DNA from: JAXLYX01 sp046351215
GTDB taxonomy: Bacteria > Myxococcota_A > Polyangia > Polyangiales > Houyiibacteriaceae
DNA: 64,000 nucleotides
Reading direction: 5' to 3'
Assembly (NCBI GenBank): GCA_046351215.1
Contig: JAXLYX010000014.1
Coordinates: 124,001-188,000, forward strand
Position 1 is the stretch's first letter, and every line of letters begins with the position of its first letter. The translations under genes were made by a program, and so were the position numbers. The notes beneath the pieces were generated by a model that saw nothing but the letters and a program-made list of their open reading frames with translations, had not been told where the DNA came from and did not search any database. Of the stretch, positions 34,001-44,495 are shown piece after piece.

Positions 34001-34413
34001 GCGGTCTGCGCTCGCTCGCGATCGGCACCCTCTTCGGGTTCGGCCTCGGGAAGATCGGCTTCGCCTCCTGGGACGAGATCCACGCGATGTTCACGTTCGC
34101 GGACCTCCGGCTCGTCCTCACGTTCGCGGTCTGCGTCTCGATCGTGGCGGCCCTCTGGGTCGTCCTGCTCCGCCGCGGGCCGATCCCGTTCGGCAGCCGC
34201 TCCATCCATCGGGGGACGGTCCCGGGCTCGCTCCTCTTCGGGATCGGCTGGGCCGTGACGGGGGCCTGCCCGAGCATCGCGTTCGTCCAGGCCGGCGAGG
34301 GGCAGCTCGGCGCGCTCGTCACGATCGCGGGGATCGTCCTCGGGAACTACCTCTATTCCAGGGTGAACGAGCGCTATCTGCACATCGCGTCGGACAGCTG
34401 CTCCGGCGCCTGA
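33997..34413 (+). CDS. YeeE/YedE-type sulfur transporter, C-terminal half
   Basis: 138 aa with four TM segments. ACPSIAFVQAGEG is the second conserved Cys motif of the YeeE fold. It overlaps the first half by 4 nt, so the two probably assemble into one pore. Confidence 0.8.
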   Translation: MSGLRSLAIGTLFGFGLGKIGFASWDEIHAMFTFADLRLVLTFAVCVSIVAALWVVLLRRGPIPFGSRSIHRGTVPGSLLFGIGWAVTGACPSIAFVQAGEGQLGALVTIAGIVLGNYLYSRVNERYLHIASDSCSGA

Positions 34414-34538
34414 GCCCGCCCGCGCCGGCGTTCCGGGGCCTCGGCCCTCGCCCTCCGGGCCGGCCGCCCCCTCCCCCCTCCCTCTCGCCCGAAGGGCGGT
34501 CGCCCTCCCACGATTCGGCAGGGAAGCGCAGGGCGTGG

Positions 34539-34567
34539 TTGCTACGGAATTCACCATTCGGTATCGT
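34539..34567 (+). promoter_or_regulatory. Sigma-70 promoter for the 867-aa HEAT protein
   Basis: -35 TTGCTA (34539-34544), 17-nt spacer, -10 TATCGT (34562-34567). Four of six matches in each with ideal spacing. AGGGGGA at 34588-34594 is the ribosome binding site, 5 nt before the ATG. Confidence 0.55.
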
Positions 34568-34599
34568 CTCGGCCGCTTCGACTTCCCAGGGGGAATCCA

Positions 34600-37203
34600 A
34601 TGTCGAACAACGCCGGTCCGAAGCCTCCGCCGCCTCCGCCTCCCAAGAAGCCCGGGGCACCGCCTCCGCCCCGAGTGAAGTCCGAGGCTCCGCCCGCGAG
34701 CGACGCGGAGAATCCGTTCGCGGCCGTGGTGCCCGCGGGCGCCGCGGACGCCGAGCCGGCACCCGCCGCGCCGGCGAGCGTGCCTCCCGCGCCGCCGAGC
34801 GTGCCTCCCGCGCCACCGGCGCCCGAGCCCGTGCGCGCGGCGCCGGCGCCCGACCTCGGGGGGCCCCAGATCGGCTATCCCGCCCTCGGGGGCGCCGCCC
34901 TCCTCGGCGAGACGGACGACGAGGCGATCAAGAAGATCAACAAGCACATGTCGCCCGTGACCAAGGTGGTCTCGGGCCTGCTTGCGCTCCTCATCGTCGG
35001 CATCGGCATCGGCGCGTTCGTCCAGAACCAGCGGATGGAGCACCGGATGGATCGGGTCGAGGAGATCGGCCGGATGACCGACCGGAACGCCATGCTGTCG
35101 GCGCTCCGGACCGAGCTCACCGAGACGCGCTACTCGGACGTGAAGATCCGGATCATGCGGAATCTCGGGTATTTCCGGGATGCGCAGGCGGTCCCGGCGC
35201 TGGTGGCCGAGCTGCCGACCGCCGGCCCCGTCCGCCGCGAGGCCGCGCACGCGCTCGCGCTGATCGGCCTTCCGGCGGCCGAGTCGGCCAAGCAGCCGCT
35301 CCTCGACGTCCTCCCGCGGACCGACGCCCGCGATCGGGCGCAGGTCGTCTGGACGCTCGCGGTGCTCCGAGAGGGCCGTGCGGCCGACGCCATCGTCGAG
35401 ATGTTCAGCCAGGGCCGTCTCCAGTACCTGGACGGCTTCGATCCGAAGATCATCGTCGAGGTCATCGGCCCCGACCGCCTCAAGACCCCGGCGCTCACGA
35501 ACCACTCGCAGGCCGCCGTCCGCGTGCTCACCGCGCACGCGCTCGCCGAGGTCGCGAACGCCTCGGTCGTGCAGGCGCTGGCCTCGATGATCGAGACCGA
35601 GCTCGCTCGCCCCGACGGCCAGCGCTCCGAGGAGGTCATCCGCTCGGCCGCCGCCGGCCTCGGCCGCACCGGCGCCCGCGAGGCCGCCCGCCCGCTCTTC
35701 AACGTGCTCACGACGCAGCGCTCGCTGCGCCAGGGCGTGCTCGACGCCCTCGGCAAGTCCGCCGCGGCCCCGCAGCTCGCGGTGCTGCTCGGCGAGGCGA
35801 ACACGACCGAGACGAAGAAGGAGATCGCGACCCTCCTCGCGGCCACGCACGACGCACGCGCGGCGGATCCGCTCGCGCGCCTGCTCACCGACACCGAGCG
35901 CGACATCCGCGCGATCGCGGCGTTCGGGCTCGCGCAGCTCGCCGACCGTCGGGCGATGCCGGTGCTCCTCGAGCTCGGACGGATCACCGACAACGAGGCG
36001 ATGCGGCGTCAGGCCTTCCTCTCGCTCCGCCTCGTCTCGTCGGCCGAGTCGACCGCGCAGCTCGTCCAGCTCATGCGCGACGTGCCCGCCGCGAAGACGG
36101 ACGTCCTCCGCGCGCTCGGCAAGTCCCACGATCCCTCGGCGGCCCGCGTGCTCGTCGAGGCGCTCGACTCGGACGATGCGCAGGCCGCGGCCCTCGCGCT
36201 CGGCGACCTGAACGAGGACTCCTCGTTCCAGACGCTCCTGCGCAAGGCCATGCGTCCGGGCAACGTGGACATGGGCGCCGTCACGTCCGCCGACCGGAAC
36301 CCGGCGAACGAGACGATGCTCGGCGAGCGGAAGGCGGCGATCATCGCGCTCGGTCGCTTCGGCCGCAGCGGCGCCGTCGACATGCTCATGGGCGTGGTCG
36401 AGGACGCGAAGGACGACTTCGAGATCCGCGCCCTCGCCGCGGCCAGCATCGGCCAGGTCGCGACGGACGATCAGATGCGTGTGGTCCTCGGCAAGATCCG
36501 CGACGCCGCGGTGCCCGCGGCCGCGCGCGAGTACTACGTCCAGGCGCTCTGGCAGCAGCCGCGCCCGGTCCTCAACTCGGCCCTGATGGACATCCTGACG
36601 AGCGACGCGTCGCCCGAGCTCAAGCGGGCGGCCGGCCTCGCGATCGGCTTCTCGGCCAATCCCGAGAACGACGCCCGCCTCGTCCAGATGCTCGATCCGG
36701 AGGGCTCGCGTCGCGCGGCCGCCTTCGCCATCGCCCTCGGCGGCGGCGAGGAAGCGGTGACCCGCCTGGTCGCGAAGCTCCACGACGACGCCGACCTCAA
36801 GGAGGTCTTCCGCGCCGGCGTGAGCGACGAGGACGTCCACTGGTTCGAGGTGCTCACCCCGCAGATGTTCGACACGGGCGCCGCCTATCGCCGGCTCCGG
36901 GCGGCGTGGCAGCTCAAGGAAGGCCAGGGCGACGACGCCCACTCGTACGTCTGGGATCGCCTCGTCACCGTCTTCGAGCAGGGCTACGACGGTCCCGGCG
37001 GCGCCACCGTCCAGTACATCCGCGACAAGCTGTGGACCGCGCTCTCGAGCAACGACGAGACGACGCGCCTCATGGCGGCTCGCATCCTCCTCGTCATGAA
37101 GGAGTACGGCATCCTCCTCCGCGGCCGCGATGCGGGCGGGGACGCGGAGCGCACGGTCCGTCAGGTCTTCGCCGAGGAAGCCGCTCGCAACCGCGAGCAG
37201 TGA
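34600..37203 (+). CDS. Membrane-anchored HEAT-repeat protein with proline-rich N-terminus
   Basis: 867 aa. A cytoplasmic Pro/Ala-rich disordered region (about 1-105) contains three PPAPP-type repeats. One TM helix (about 128-147) follows, then about 18 HEAT-like repeats (about 170-850) presumably outside the membrane. The predicted topology is N-in/C-out. Scaffold for an envelope complex; no enzymatic motif. The strong hairpin at 37240 ends the gene. Confidence 0.82.
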   Translation: MSNNAGPKPPPPPPPKKPGAPPPPRVKSEAPPASDAENPFAAVVPAGAADAEPAPAAPASVPPAPPSVPPAPPAPEPVRAAPAPDLGGPQIGYPALGGAALLGETDDEAIKKINKHMSPVTKVVSGLLALLIVGIGIGAFVQNQRMEHRMDRVEEIGRMTDRNAMLSALRTELTETRYSDVKIRIMRNLGYFRDAQAVPALVAELPTAGPVRREAAHALALIGLPAAESAKQPLLDVLPRTDARDRAQVVWTLAVLREGRAADAIVEMFSQGRLQYLDGFDPKIIVEVIGPDRLKTPALTNHSQAAVRVLTAHALAEVANASVVQALASMIETELARPDGQRSEEVIRSAAAGLGRTGAREAARPLFNVLTTQRSLRQGVLDALGKSAAAPQLAVLLGEANTTETKKEIATLLAATHDARAADPLARLLTDTERDIRAIAAFGLAQLADRRAMPVLLELGRITDNEAMRRQAFLSLRLVSSAESTAQLVQLMRDVPAAKTDVLRALGKSHDPSAARVLVEALDSDDAQAAALALGDLNEDSSFQTLLRKAMRPGNVDMGAVTSADRNPANETMLGERKAAIIALGRFGRSGAVDMLMGVVEDAKDDFEIRALAAASIGQVATDDQMRVVLGKIRDAAVPAAAREYYVQALWQQPRPVLNSALMDILTSDASPELKRAAGLAIGFSANPENDARLVQMLDPEGSRRAAAFAIALGGGEEAVTRLVAKLHDDADLKEVFRAGVSDEDVHWFEVLTPQMFDTGAAYRRLRAAWQLKEGQGDDAHSYVWDRLVTVFEQGYDGPGGATVQYIRDKLWTALSSNDETTRLMAARILLVMKEYGILLRGRDAGGDAERTVRQVFAEEAARNREQ

Positions 37204-37239
37204 GGAGCCCGCGGTAGACGCCGCGAGCCCGGAACGGAC

Positions 37240-37264
37240 GAGGGCGACCCACTGGGTCGCCCTC
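37240..37264. terminator. Strong bidirectional terminator hairpin
   Basis: GAGGGCGACCC and GGGTCGCCCTC: an 11-bp perfect stem with a 3-nt loop, followed by TTCGTTT. Between the HEAT gene stop and the convergent PLP-enzyme stop. The best intrinsic terminator in the window. Confidence 0.8.
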
Positions 37265-37304
37265 TTCGTTTCCGTCGGCCGGAAGCGGCCCGGCGCCGGC
37301 GCGC

Positions 37305-38492
37305 TCAGCGGGTCGAGTCGAGCGCCTGGAGCAGATCCGCGATCAGCTCGTCGGCGTCCTCGATGCCCACGGCATAGCGGACGAGACTGTCCTTGATGCC
37401 CACGGCCTCCCGCTGCTCCGTCGTGAGCTCGTAGAAGCTCATGAGCGCCGGCTGCTCGATCAGGCTCTCGACGCCCCCGAGGCTCGGTGCGATGCGCGGG
37501 ATCTTGCACGCATCGACGATGCGGCTCGTGCCGTCGAGATCGGCGTCGACCTCGAAGGTCACGACGCCGCCGAAGCCCGTCATGTAGCGGGCCGCCGTGG
37601 CGTGGTGCGCGTGCGACGGAAGGCCGGGGTAGTGGACCTTCTTCACGCGCGGATGGGCCTCGAGCGCCTTGGCGATCGCGAGCGCGTTCGCGTTCTGCTT
37701 CTCGACCCGCAGGGCGAGCGTCTTCATGCCGCGGTGGATGAGGTAGGCCGCGTGCGGGTCGAGGTTCGCCCCGAAGACGTGGCGGAGGTCGCGGATGAGC
37801 GAGACCAGGTGGGCCGGCCCCGAGACCACGCCGCCGAGCACGTCGTTGTGACCCGCGAGGTACTTCGTGGCGCTGTGGACGACGAGATCGATCCCGTGCT
37901 CGCCCGGCCGGAGGTTCACGGGCGTCGCGAACGTGCTGTCGACGAGCGTCTTCACGCGATGCCGACGGCAGACCTCGGCGAGCCCGCGGAGGTCGACGAA
38001 GGTCTGGTAGGGATTCGTCGGGGCCTCGCTGACGACGAGGCGCGTCTCCGGACGGATCGCCTTCTCGAGCGCCTCGAGGTCCGTCGGCGGGACGAGCGTC
38101 GCCTGGACGCCGAAGCGGTCGAGGAAGGTCGTCACGAACTGCCGGGTGCGCCGGTAGCAGTCCGAGAAGAGGATCACGTGCGAGCCCGAGCGCACGAGCG
38201 AGAGGATCGAGGAGGTGACGGCGGCCATACCGCTCGCGAAGGCGACCGCGTCCTCGGCGCCCTCGAGCGCCGCTACTTTCTGCTCGACGAGCCGGACGGT
38301 CGGGTTGCCGTAGCGACCGTACTCCTCGCGCTCGACGTGCCCGTCGAAATAGCGACAGAGCTCGGCCGTGTTCGCGAAGCTGTACGTCGCCGTCTGCACG
38401 ATCGGCGCGGCCAGCGCGTCGTTCGGATACGTGCGCGGCTCGCCCGCGTGGACGGAGAGCGTGTGGGGCGAAGGTCGACGATCCTCGGACAT
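37305..38492 (-). CDS. Cys/Met metabolism PLP enzyme (cystathionine gamma-synthase/lyase type)
   Basis: 395 aa. PLP Lys210 in HSATKYLAGHND, the AVAFASGMAA motif, EYGRYGNPT, and SLGGVESLIEQPA near the end. By overall family it could be MetB (O-succinyl- or O-acetylhomoserine plus Cys) or a gamma-lyase; sequence alone does not decide. It follows nuoI by 68 nt and ends near the strong terminator. Confidence 0.88.
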   Translation of the reverse strand: MSEDRRPSPHTLSVHAGEPRTYPNDALAAPIVQTATYSFANTAELCRYFDGHVEREEYGRYGNPTVRLVEQKVAALEGAEDAVAFASGMAAVTSSILSLVRSGSHVILFSDCYRRTRQFVTTFLDRFGVQATLVPPTDLEALEKAIRPETRLVVSEAPTNPYQTFVDLRGLAEVCRRHRVKTLVDSTFATPVNLRPGEHGIDLVVHSATKYLAGHNDVLGGVVSGPAHLVSLIRDLRHVFGANLDPHAAYLIHRGMKTLALRVEKQNANALAIAKALEAHPRVKKVHYPGLPSHAHHATAARYMTGFGGVVTFEVDADLDGTSRIVDACKIPRIAPSLGGVESLIEQPALMSFYELTTEQREAVGIKDSLVRYAVGIEDADELIADLLQALDSTR

Positions 38493-38560
38493 GGCGGCCG
38501 GGAGCTTAGCGAAAGCCCCGGTCCTGTCCACCGGCGCCCCCCCGCGAGGGGACGCCCTCG

Positions 38561-39151
38561 TCAGTGACGGTCGCGGTCGAGGCCGGGGTGGCTCGGGTCG
38601 CCCGGCTCGTGCCGGGGATTCTCCGTGACGTGCGTGCCGTCTCGCCCCGGCATCGAGAGCAGCTGCTCCTTGCCGAAGAGGAAGTGCGAGCGGTTCGTCG
38701 AGGGCGGCATGTGCACGCCCGTGTCCATGCGGATCGCGTCGCACGGGCAGGCCTCGACGCAGTAACCGCAGAAGATGCAGCGGAGCTCGTCGATCAGGAA
38801 GACCTTGGGGAAGCGCTCGTAGCCGTAGCGCGGATCGTCCGGCTCGTACTCGGCCGGCTCGATGTGGATGCACTGGGCCGGGCACGCCGTGCTGCAGCAG
38901 AGGCAGGCGACGCACCGCGGCGAGCCGTCCATGCGCTGGGTCAGACGATGGACGCCGCGGAAACGCTCGGGGTACTCCCGCGTCTCCTCCGGGTACTTCA
39001 CCGTCACGATCTCGCTCTCCTCGGGGTCCCCGAGGGTGTTCTTGAAGAACCGCGACATCGTGAGCTTGAGCCCCTTCGCGATGGCAGGGATGTACGCCTG
39101 CTCGGCGAGGGTGCGCTTCGGCTTGGCGAGGACCTTGACGGTGACGGCCAT
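38561..39151 (-). CDS. nuoI: NADH-quinone oxidoreductase subunit I
   Basis: 196-aa peripheral-arm ferredoxin-like subunit carrying clusters N6a and N6b. C80/C83/C86/C90 and C125/C128/C131/C135 form the two 4Fe-4S motifs (CVACLCCSTACP and CIFCGYCVEACP). A short His/Asp/Arg-rich tail follows. Last nuo gene of this cluster. Confidence 0.95.
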   Translation of the reverse strand: MAVTVKVLAKPKRTLAEQAYIPAIAKGLKLTMSRFFKNTLGDPEESEIVTVKYPEETREYPERFRGVHRLTQRMDGSPRCVACLCCSTACPAQCIHIEPAEYEPDDPRYGYERFPKVFLIDELRCIFCGYCVEACPCDAIRMDTGVHMPPSTNRSHFLFGKEQLLSMPGRDGTHVTENPRHEPGDPSHPGLDRDRH

Positions 39152-39166
39152 GGCGGGCTCCGGAGT

Positions 39167-40393
39167 TCAGCCGAACAGATGCCGCACGTGCGGCTCGAGG
39201 TAGAGGATCCAGATCGCCGTGACGAGCGTGTTGGCCAGGGCGACGGGGAGCAGGCCCTTCCAGCAGAGGGCCATGATCTGGTCGTAGCGGAAGCGCGGGA
39301 GGGACCAGCGGATCATCAGCTGGAACCAGACGAGCGCGGCCACCTTCACGAAGAAGAAGACGAGGACCTGGATCACGAGCACGCCGAAGTGGCGCATGCG
39401 GATGGTGTCCGAGAGCAGCGTGAAGGCATCCCAGCCGTGCGAGCCGACGTGGAACGCCGGCATCGTCAGCGTCCAGGTCCCCGGGAGATCCCAGCCGTCG
39501 CGGTAGAGGAAGGGCACGTCCCAGCCGCCGAAGAACATCACGGCGGCGAAGCAGGCGAGCGCGACCACCTCGATGAACTCGCCCATGTAGAACATGCCGA
39601 ACTTGAAGCCGGAGTACTCGGTGAAGTAGCCGGCGACGATCTCGCTCTCGCCCTCGGGCGCGTCGAAGGGGACGCGCTTCGTCTCGGCGATGGCGGCGGT
39701 GAAGTAGAGGATCGCGGCGACCGTGAGGGGTGGATAGAAGATGCCCCACGCGTGCTCGGCCTGGAACCGCGCCATGTCCTCGAGCCGGAGCGAGGAATAC
39801 ATCATGAAGCACGGCACGAGGGTGAGGCCGAGGGCGACCTCGTACGAGACCATCTGGCTCGCGGCGCGCAGGCCTCCGAGCAGCGAGAACTTGTTGTCCG
39901 AGGCGTAGCCGCCGATCGCGGCGCCGATGATGCCGGTGCCGGCGATGGCGAAGCTGAAGAGGATGCCGACGTTCACCGACGCGATCTGGAGCGGCATCGT
40001 GATCGCGCCCGGGACGCCCTCGCGCGGGAGGAACTCGCCGAGGTGGTCGAGGTACATCACGTCGCCGAAGGGGATGACGGCGAAGGTCGCGAGCGTCGGG
40101 ATGAGCGCGATGATCGGCGCGATCGAGTGGAGGAACTTGTCCGCGTTCGGCGGGACGAAGTCCTCCTTGAAGATCATCTTCAGCGCGTCCGCCATGGAGT
40201 GGAGCAGACCGCCGAGCGTGAACTTCACGCCGAAGATGGTGACGTCCGCGCGGCTCGGACCGAGGCGGTCCTGGATCATCGCGGACTGGCGGCGCTCGGC
40301 GACGAGCACGATCGGCGCGAACACGAGGACCACGACGACGAGGACGAAGACGATCCGTCCGAGGCCGTACCAGAAGAGCTGACTCGTCGTCAT
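39167..40393 (-). CDS. nuoH: NADH-quinone oxidoreductase subunit H
   Basis: 408-aa membrane subunit at the quinone site, with 8-9 TM helices. Conserved ETKRVPFDAPEGESEIVAGY (20 residues, about 267-286) and RLGPSRAD near 45 match the family. ATG 40393 overlaps the nuoG TGA by 1 nt. Confidence 0.95.
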   Translation of the reverse strand: MTTSQLFWYGLGRIVFVLVVVVLVFAPIVLVAERRQSAMIQDRLGPSRADVTIFGVKFTLGGLLHSMADALKMIFKEDFVPPNADKFLHSIAPIIALIPTLATFAVIPFGDVMYLDHLGEFLPREGVPGAITMPLQIASVNVGILFSFAIAGTGIIGAAIGGYASDNKFSLLGGLRAASQMVSYEVALGLTLVPCFMMYSSLRLEDMARFQAEHAWGIFYPPLTVAAILYFTAAIAETKRVPFDAPEGESEIVAGYFTEYSGFKFGMFYMGEFIEVVALACFAAVMFFGGWDVPFLYRDGWDLPGTWTLTMPAFHVGSHGWDAFTLLSDTIRMRHFGVLVIQVLVFFFVKVAALVWFQLMIRWSLPRFRYDQIMALCWKGLLPVALANTLVTAIWILYLEPHVRHLFG

Positions 40394-41988
40394 CACGCCC
40401 TCGCCTCCACGAGCGAGGCCAGCGCCCCACCCGTTCTCTCGAGCTCGCCCCGAACGTCCTCGAGGCGCGTGTAGTCGAGCTTCACGCCCAGGCGATGGCC
40501 GAGCCGGGCGAGCACGTGCCAAGCCGGCTCGACGTCGACCGGGGCGGTGACGGCGCGGCGGAAGCGCTGCGCCATGCCCTTCGCGTTCACGAAGGTTCCG
40601 TTCGTCTCGAAATGCGTCGCCGCCGGGAGCACGACGCTCGCCGTCGCGGGGAGCGCTCCGACGTGGGTCGCGACCGACACGAAGGCCGTGAGCTTCGCGA
40701 GCGGCGAGAGGGCCTCGAGGGACTCCTCGGAGACCGAGCCGAGCGCGACGACGCCCTGCACCGCCCCCGAGGCCACGTCGGCGAGGAGCGCCGAGAGCGG
40801 CTTCGGCTCGAGACCGGCGGCCGCGGCCAGCGCGCCCGCGCGGTTCGGGTTGGCGTCGGCGTTCCGGAGGACGGCGTCACCCGCCCAGCCCGGCGCCGCG
40901 GCGAGGTAGACGTGGGCCGTGCCGAGCTGCTTCGCGAGGCGGGCCGCGACGTGGTTGTCCTCGGTCGAGTGGGCGGCCGAGAGCACCACGGCGATGCGAT
41001 CCTTCGCGACGCCCTGGAACGCCTCGGTGGCGGCGGCGAGGCCCTCGTCGACGAATGCCGGGACGCGCTCGTCCCCGCGACCGACGAAGGCCGTGAGCAC
41101 GCGATCCTCGTCCTGACGTCGGTACGACATCATGCCGTCGTCGCACATCCAGAACTTGTTGACGGCCTCGTTGTCGCGCGGACGCAGGCGATAGACCTTG
41201 CCGTTGCGGGGATCGAAGTCGACGTGCGCGTTGCAGCCGGTCGCGCAGCCGCCGCAGACCGAGGGCGCCGACTTCAGGAACCAGACGCGGGCCTTGAAGC
41301 GGAAGTCGCGGCTCGTCAGCGCGCCGACGGGGCAGACGTGCTCCGTCATCAGCGAGTACGCGTGGTCGAGCTGCCGACCCGGCGCGAGGACGATCTCGTT
41401 CTTGTTGCCGCGCTCGCGCATGTCGAGGACGGGATCCTTCGCGACCTCGTTGCAGACTCGGATGCAGCGCGTGCACATGATGCAGCGCTCGGCGTCGTAG
41501 ACGATGGTCGGACCGAAGCGGACGCCCTTCGGCTTGTGCACCGGCTCGGTCTTCTTGCGCTTCAGACGGTGCTGGTGCGCGGCCCAGTAGTCCTGGAGCT
41601 TGCACTCGCCGGCCTGATCGCAGATCGGGCAGTCGACGGGATGGTTGAGGAGCAGGAACTCCTGCACGGCCGCCTGGGTCTTCAGGACCTCGGGGCTCTT
41701 CGTCGCGATCTCGAGCCCCTCGGCCGCCGGCGTCTGGCAGGCGGGCTGGAGCTTCGGCTTCACGGCCGGGACGTAGTCGTTCTTCGCCGGATCCCACTTG
41801 AGGATCGGCATCATCATCGGGCGGCCGCTCGTCACCTCGACGAGGCACATCCGGCAGTTCGCCGCGACGGAGAGCCCCGGATGCCAGCAGTAGTGGGGGA
41901 TCTCGATCCCCTTGCGCCAGGCGGCCCGGATGATGCTGTCACCGGGCTCGAACGGGACTTCCTGACCGTCGATCTTGAACGTGGGCAT
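40393..41988 (-). CDS. nuoG: NADH-quinone oxidoreductase subunit G (short form)
   Basis: 531 aa. 2Fe-2S Cys34/45/48/84; N5 His116 and Cys120/123/129; N4 Cys169/172/175 with Cys219 (plus Cys179); N7 Cys245/248/252/282 all visible. The C-terminal molybdopterin-like domain is short compared with the 908-aa E. coli NuoG. It lies directly between nuoD and nuoH, without nuoE and nuoF. Confidence 0.94.
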   Translation of the reverse strand: MPTFKIDGQEVPFEPGDSIIRAAWRKGIEIPHYCWHPGLSVAANCRMCLVEVTSGRPMMMPILKWDPAKNDYVPAVKPKLQPACQTPAAEGLEIATKSPEVLKTQAAVQEFLLLNHPVDCPICDQAGECKLQDYWAAHQHRLKRKKTEPVHKPKGVRFGPTIVYDAERCIMCTRCIRVCNEVAKDPVLDMRERGNKNEIVLAPGRQLDHAYSLMTEHVCPVGALTSRDFRFKARVWFLKSAPSVCGGCATGCNAHVDFDPRNGKVYRLRPRDNEAVNKFWMCDDGMMSYRRQDEDRVLTAFVGRGDERVPAFVDEGLAAATEAFQGVAKDRIAVVLSAAHSTEDNHVAARLAKQLGTAHVYLAAAPGWAGDAVLRNADANPNRAGALAAAAGLEPKPLSALLADVASGAVQGVVALGSVSEESLEALSPLAKLTAFVSVATHVGALPATASVVLPAATHFETNGTFVNAKGMAQRFRRAVTAPVDVEPAWHVLARLGHRLGVKLDYTRLEDVRGELERTGGALASLVEARA

Positions 41989-42000
41989 CTCGGCCTCGGG

Positions 42001-43221
42001 CTATCGGTCGCACTCGCCGCCGATCATGTTGATCGTGCCGAACGTCGGGATGATGTCGGCGATCATCCCTCCGAGGAGCATCTCGCGGCAGGCTTCGAGG
42101 TTGTACCAGCAAGGGGGACGAACGCGGACCCGGTAGGGCGTGCCGCTGCCGTCCGAGACGATGAAGAAGCCGAGCTCCCCGTTCCCGCCCTCGGTGAACG
42201 AGTAGACCTGCCCCTTGGGCGGCTTGAAGCCCTCCATCACGAGCTTGAAGTGCGCGATGGTGGCCTCGATGGTCGTGTAGACCTCGCTCTTCGGCGGGAG
42301 GACGAGCCTCGGATCGTCGATGGAGACGGCTCCGTCGGTCGGCATCTGCGCGACGGCCTGCTCGAGGATGCGGCAGCTCTGCCGCGTCTCCTCGAGACGG
42401 ACCATGAAGCGATCCCAGTTGTCTCCGTCCTCGCCGACCGGGACCTCGAAGTCGAAGCGGTCGTAGACGAGATAGGGATTGTCCTTTCGGACGTCGAAGG
42501 CGACGCCGGTCGAGCGCAGCACGGGCCCGGAGCAGCCCATCTCGAGCGCGCGCGCCTTCGAGAGCTTCCCGACGCCCTGCGTCCGGTCCATGAAGATGCG
42601 GTTGCCGAGCAGCATCGTCTCGACCTCGCCGAGGACCTTGTGGACCTCGGGGATCACCGAGAGGACGTCCTGCTTCAGCGTATCCGTCGGCGGCTTCGCC
42701 ATGCCGCCGATGCGGCCGAAGCTGTGGGTGAGGCGGGCGCCGGTCTCGCGCTCGAGGATGTCCCAGACCCACTCGCGCACCTTCATCAGCCAGAGGAAGG
42801 GCGTGAAGGCGCCGAGCTCCATGGCCGTGGCGGCCGTGCACGTGAGGTGGTCCGAGATGCGCGCGAGCTCGCCGAGGATCACGCGGTAGTACTGCCCACG
42901 CTCGGGCACGGTGATGCCGCAGAGCTTCTCGACCGCGAGCGCGAAGCCGATGTTGTTGAGCATCGGCGAGACGTAGTTGAGCCGGTCCGTGTACGGGAAG
43001 ACCTGCTGCCACGTGCCGCGCTCGCAGGACTTCTCGAAACCGCGGTGCAGGTAGCCGGGCTGGACGTCGACGTTCTGGACGGTCTCGCCGTCGAGGTCGA
43101 GCACCATGCGGATGGTGCCGTGCATCGCGGGATGCGCGGGCCCCATGTGCAGGCGCATCGGGTCGGCCGGTAGCTCGAGGGCGTCTGCCTCACCCTCCAG
43201 GATCTCGTCGACGGGCTCCAT
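42001..43221 (-). CDS. nuoD: NADH-quinone oxidoreductase subunit D
   Basis: 406-aa 49-kDa-type subunit forming the quinone pocket with NuoB and NuoH. GPAHPAMHGTIR near 27-38 (His of the Q site), the GYLHRGFEK motif and the C-terminal DIIPTFGTINMIGGECDR match the family. Separate from nuoC (3-nt gap), not fused. Confidence 0.96.
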   Translation of the reverse strand: MEPVDEILEGEADALELPADPMRLHMGPAHPAMHGTIRMVLDLDGETVQNVDVQPGYLHRGFEKSCERGTWQQVFPYTDRLNYVSPMLNNIGFALAVEKLCGITVPERGQYYRVILGELARISDHLTCTAATAMELGAFTPFLWLMKVREWVWDILERETGARLTHSFGRIGGMAKPPTDTLKQDVLSVIPEVHKVLGEVETMLLGNRIFMDRTQGVGKLSKARALEMGCSGPVLRSTGVAFDVRKDNPYLVYDRFDFEVPVGEDGDNWDRFMVRLEETRQSCRILEQAVAQMPTDGAVSIDDPRLVLPPKSEVYTTIEATIAHFKLVMEGFKPPKGQVYSFTEGGNGELGFFIVSDGSGTPYRVRVRPPCWYNLEACREMLLGGMIADIIPTFGTINMIGGECDR

Positions 43222-43224
43222 GGG

Positions 43225-43934
43225 TCACTCCCCGGGCTTCGGTGCGGCCGCGGCCTCGCGGAGCTTGTCCGCGAGCCGCTGATCTTCGGTGGCGGCGATG
43301 GCGCTGTCCGAGAGCGCGCGTCGCTGCCCTTGCTGGAGGGCGATCGAGGGGGAGACCTGGGCGTCCTCCCCGCGCAGGCGATCCTCCCACCGGACGCGCG
43401 TGAACGGCTGACCCTCCTCGATGCCGAAGGGGGGCAGCTTGTGCACGCCGTCGACCTCCCGGTACTCGACGAGGGGCTGGGCCCGATCGATCGGATAGTC
43501 CTTCCGCAGCGGATGTCCGACGAACTCGTCGTACATGAGGATGCGCCGCAGGTCGGGGTGGCCGTCGAAGCGGATCCCGAACATGTCGAAGACCTCGCGC
43601 TCGGCCCAATTCGCGCCTGCCCAGAGGGAGACGACCGACGCGACCGACCGACCGTCGGCGACACGCGTGCGGATCCGGATGCGCTGGTTGGTCTTCGAGC
43701 TGCGCACCGAGAGGAGCACGTCGAAACGCGGCTCGTCCGGCTCGCGCTCGGGGAAATCGATCGCCGTGAGGTCGATGAAGTGATCCATCGCGAGCTCGGC
43801 GTCGCGCCGCGCGGCGGTCGCGACCGCGAGCCAATCCGAATCGGCGACGAGGACCTCGTCGTCGCCGCGGAAGTCGTCCTTCGCCAGGATCTTCGCGCCG
43901 AGGAGGGCCTCGAGGCGCGCGACGGCGGCCTTGC

Positions 43935-43938
<4 letters not shown>
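43225..43938 (-). CDS. nuoC: NADH-quinone oxidoreductase subunit C
   Basis: 237-aa 30-kDa-type subunit. ANWAEREVFDMFGIRFDGHP and DYPIDRAQPLVEYR are hallmark motifs. The C-terminal tail (about 190-237) is Ala/Gln-rich and extra. ATG 43938 overlaps the nuoB stop by 4 nt. Confidence 0.95.
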
Positions 43939-44482
<544 letters not shown>

Positions 44483-44495
<13 letters not shown>

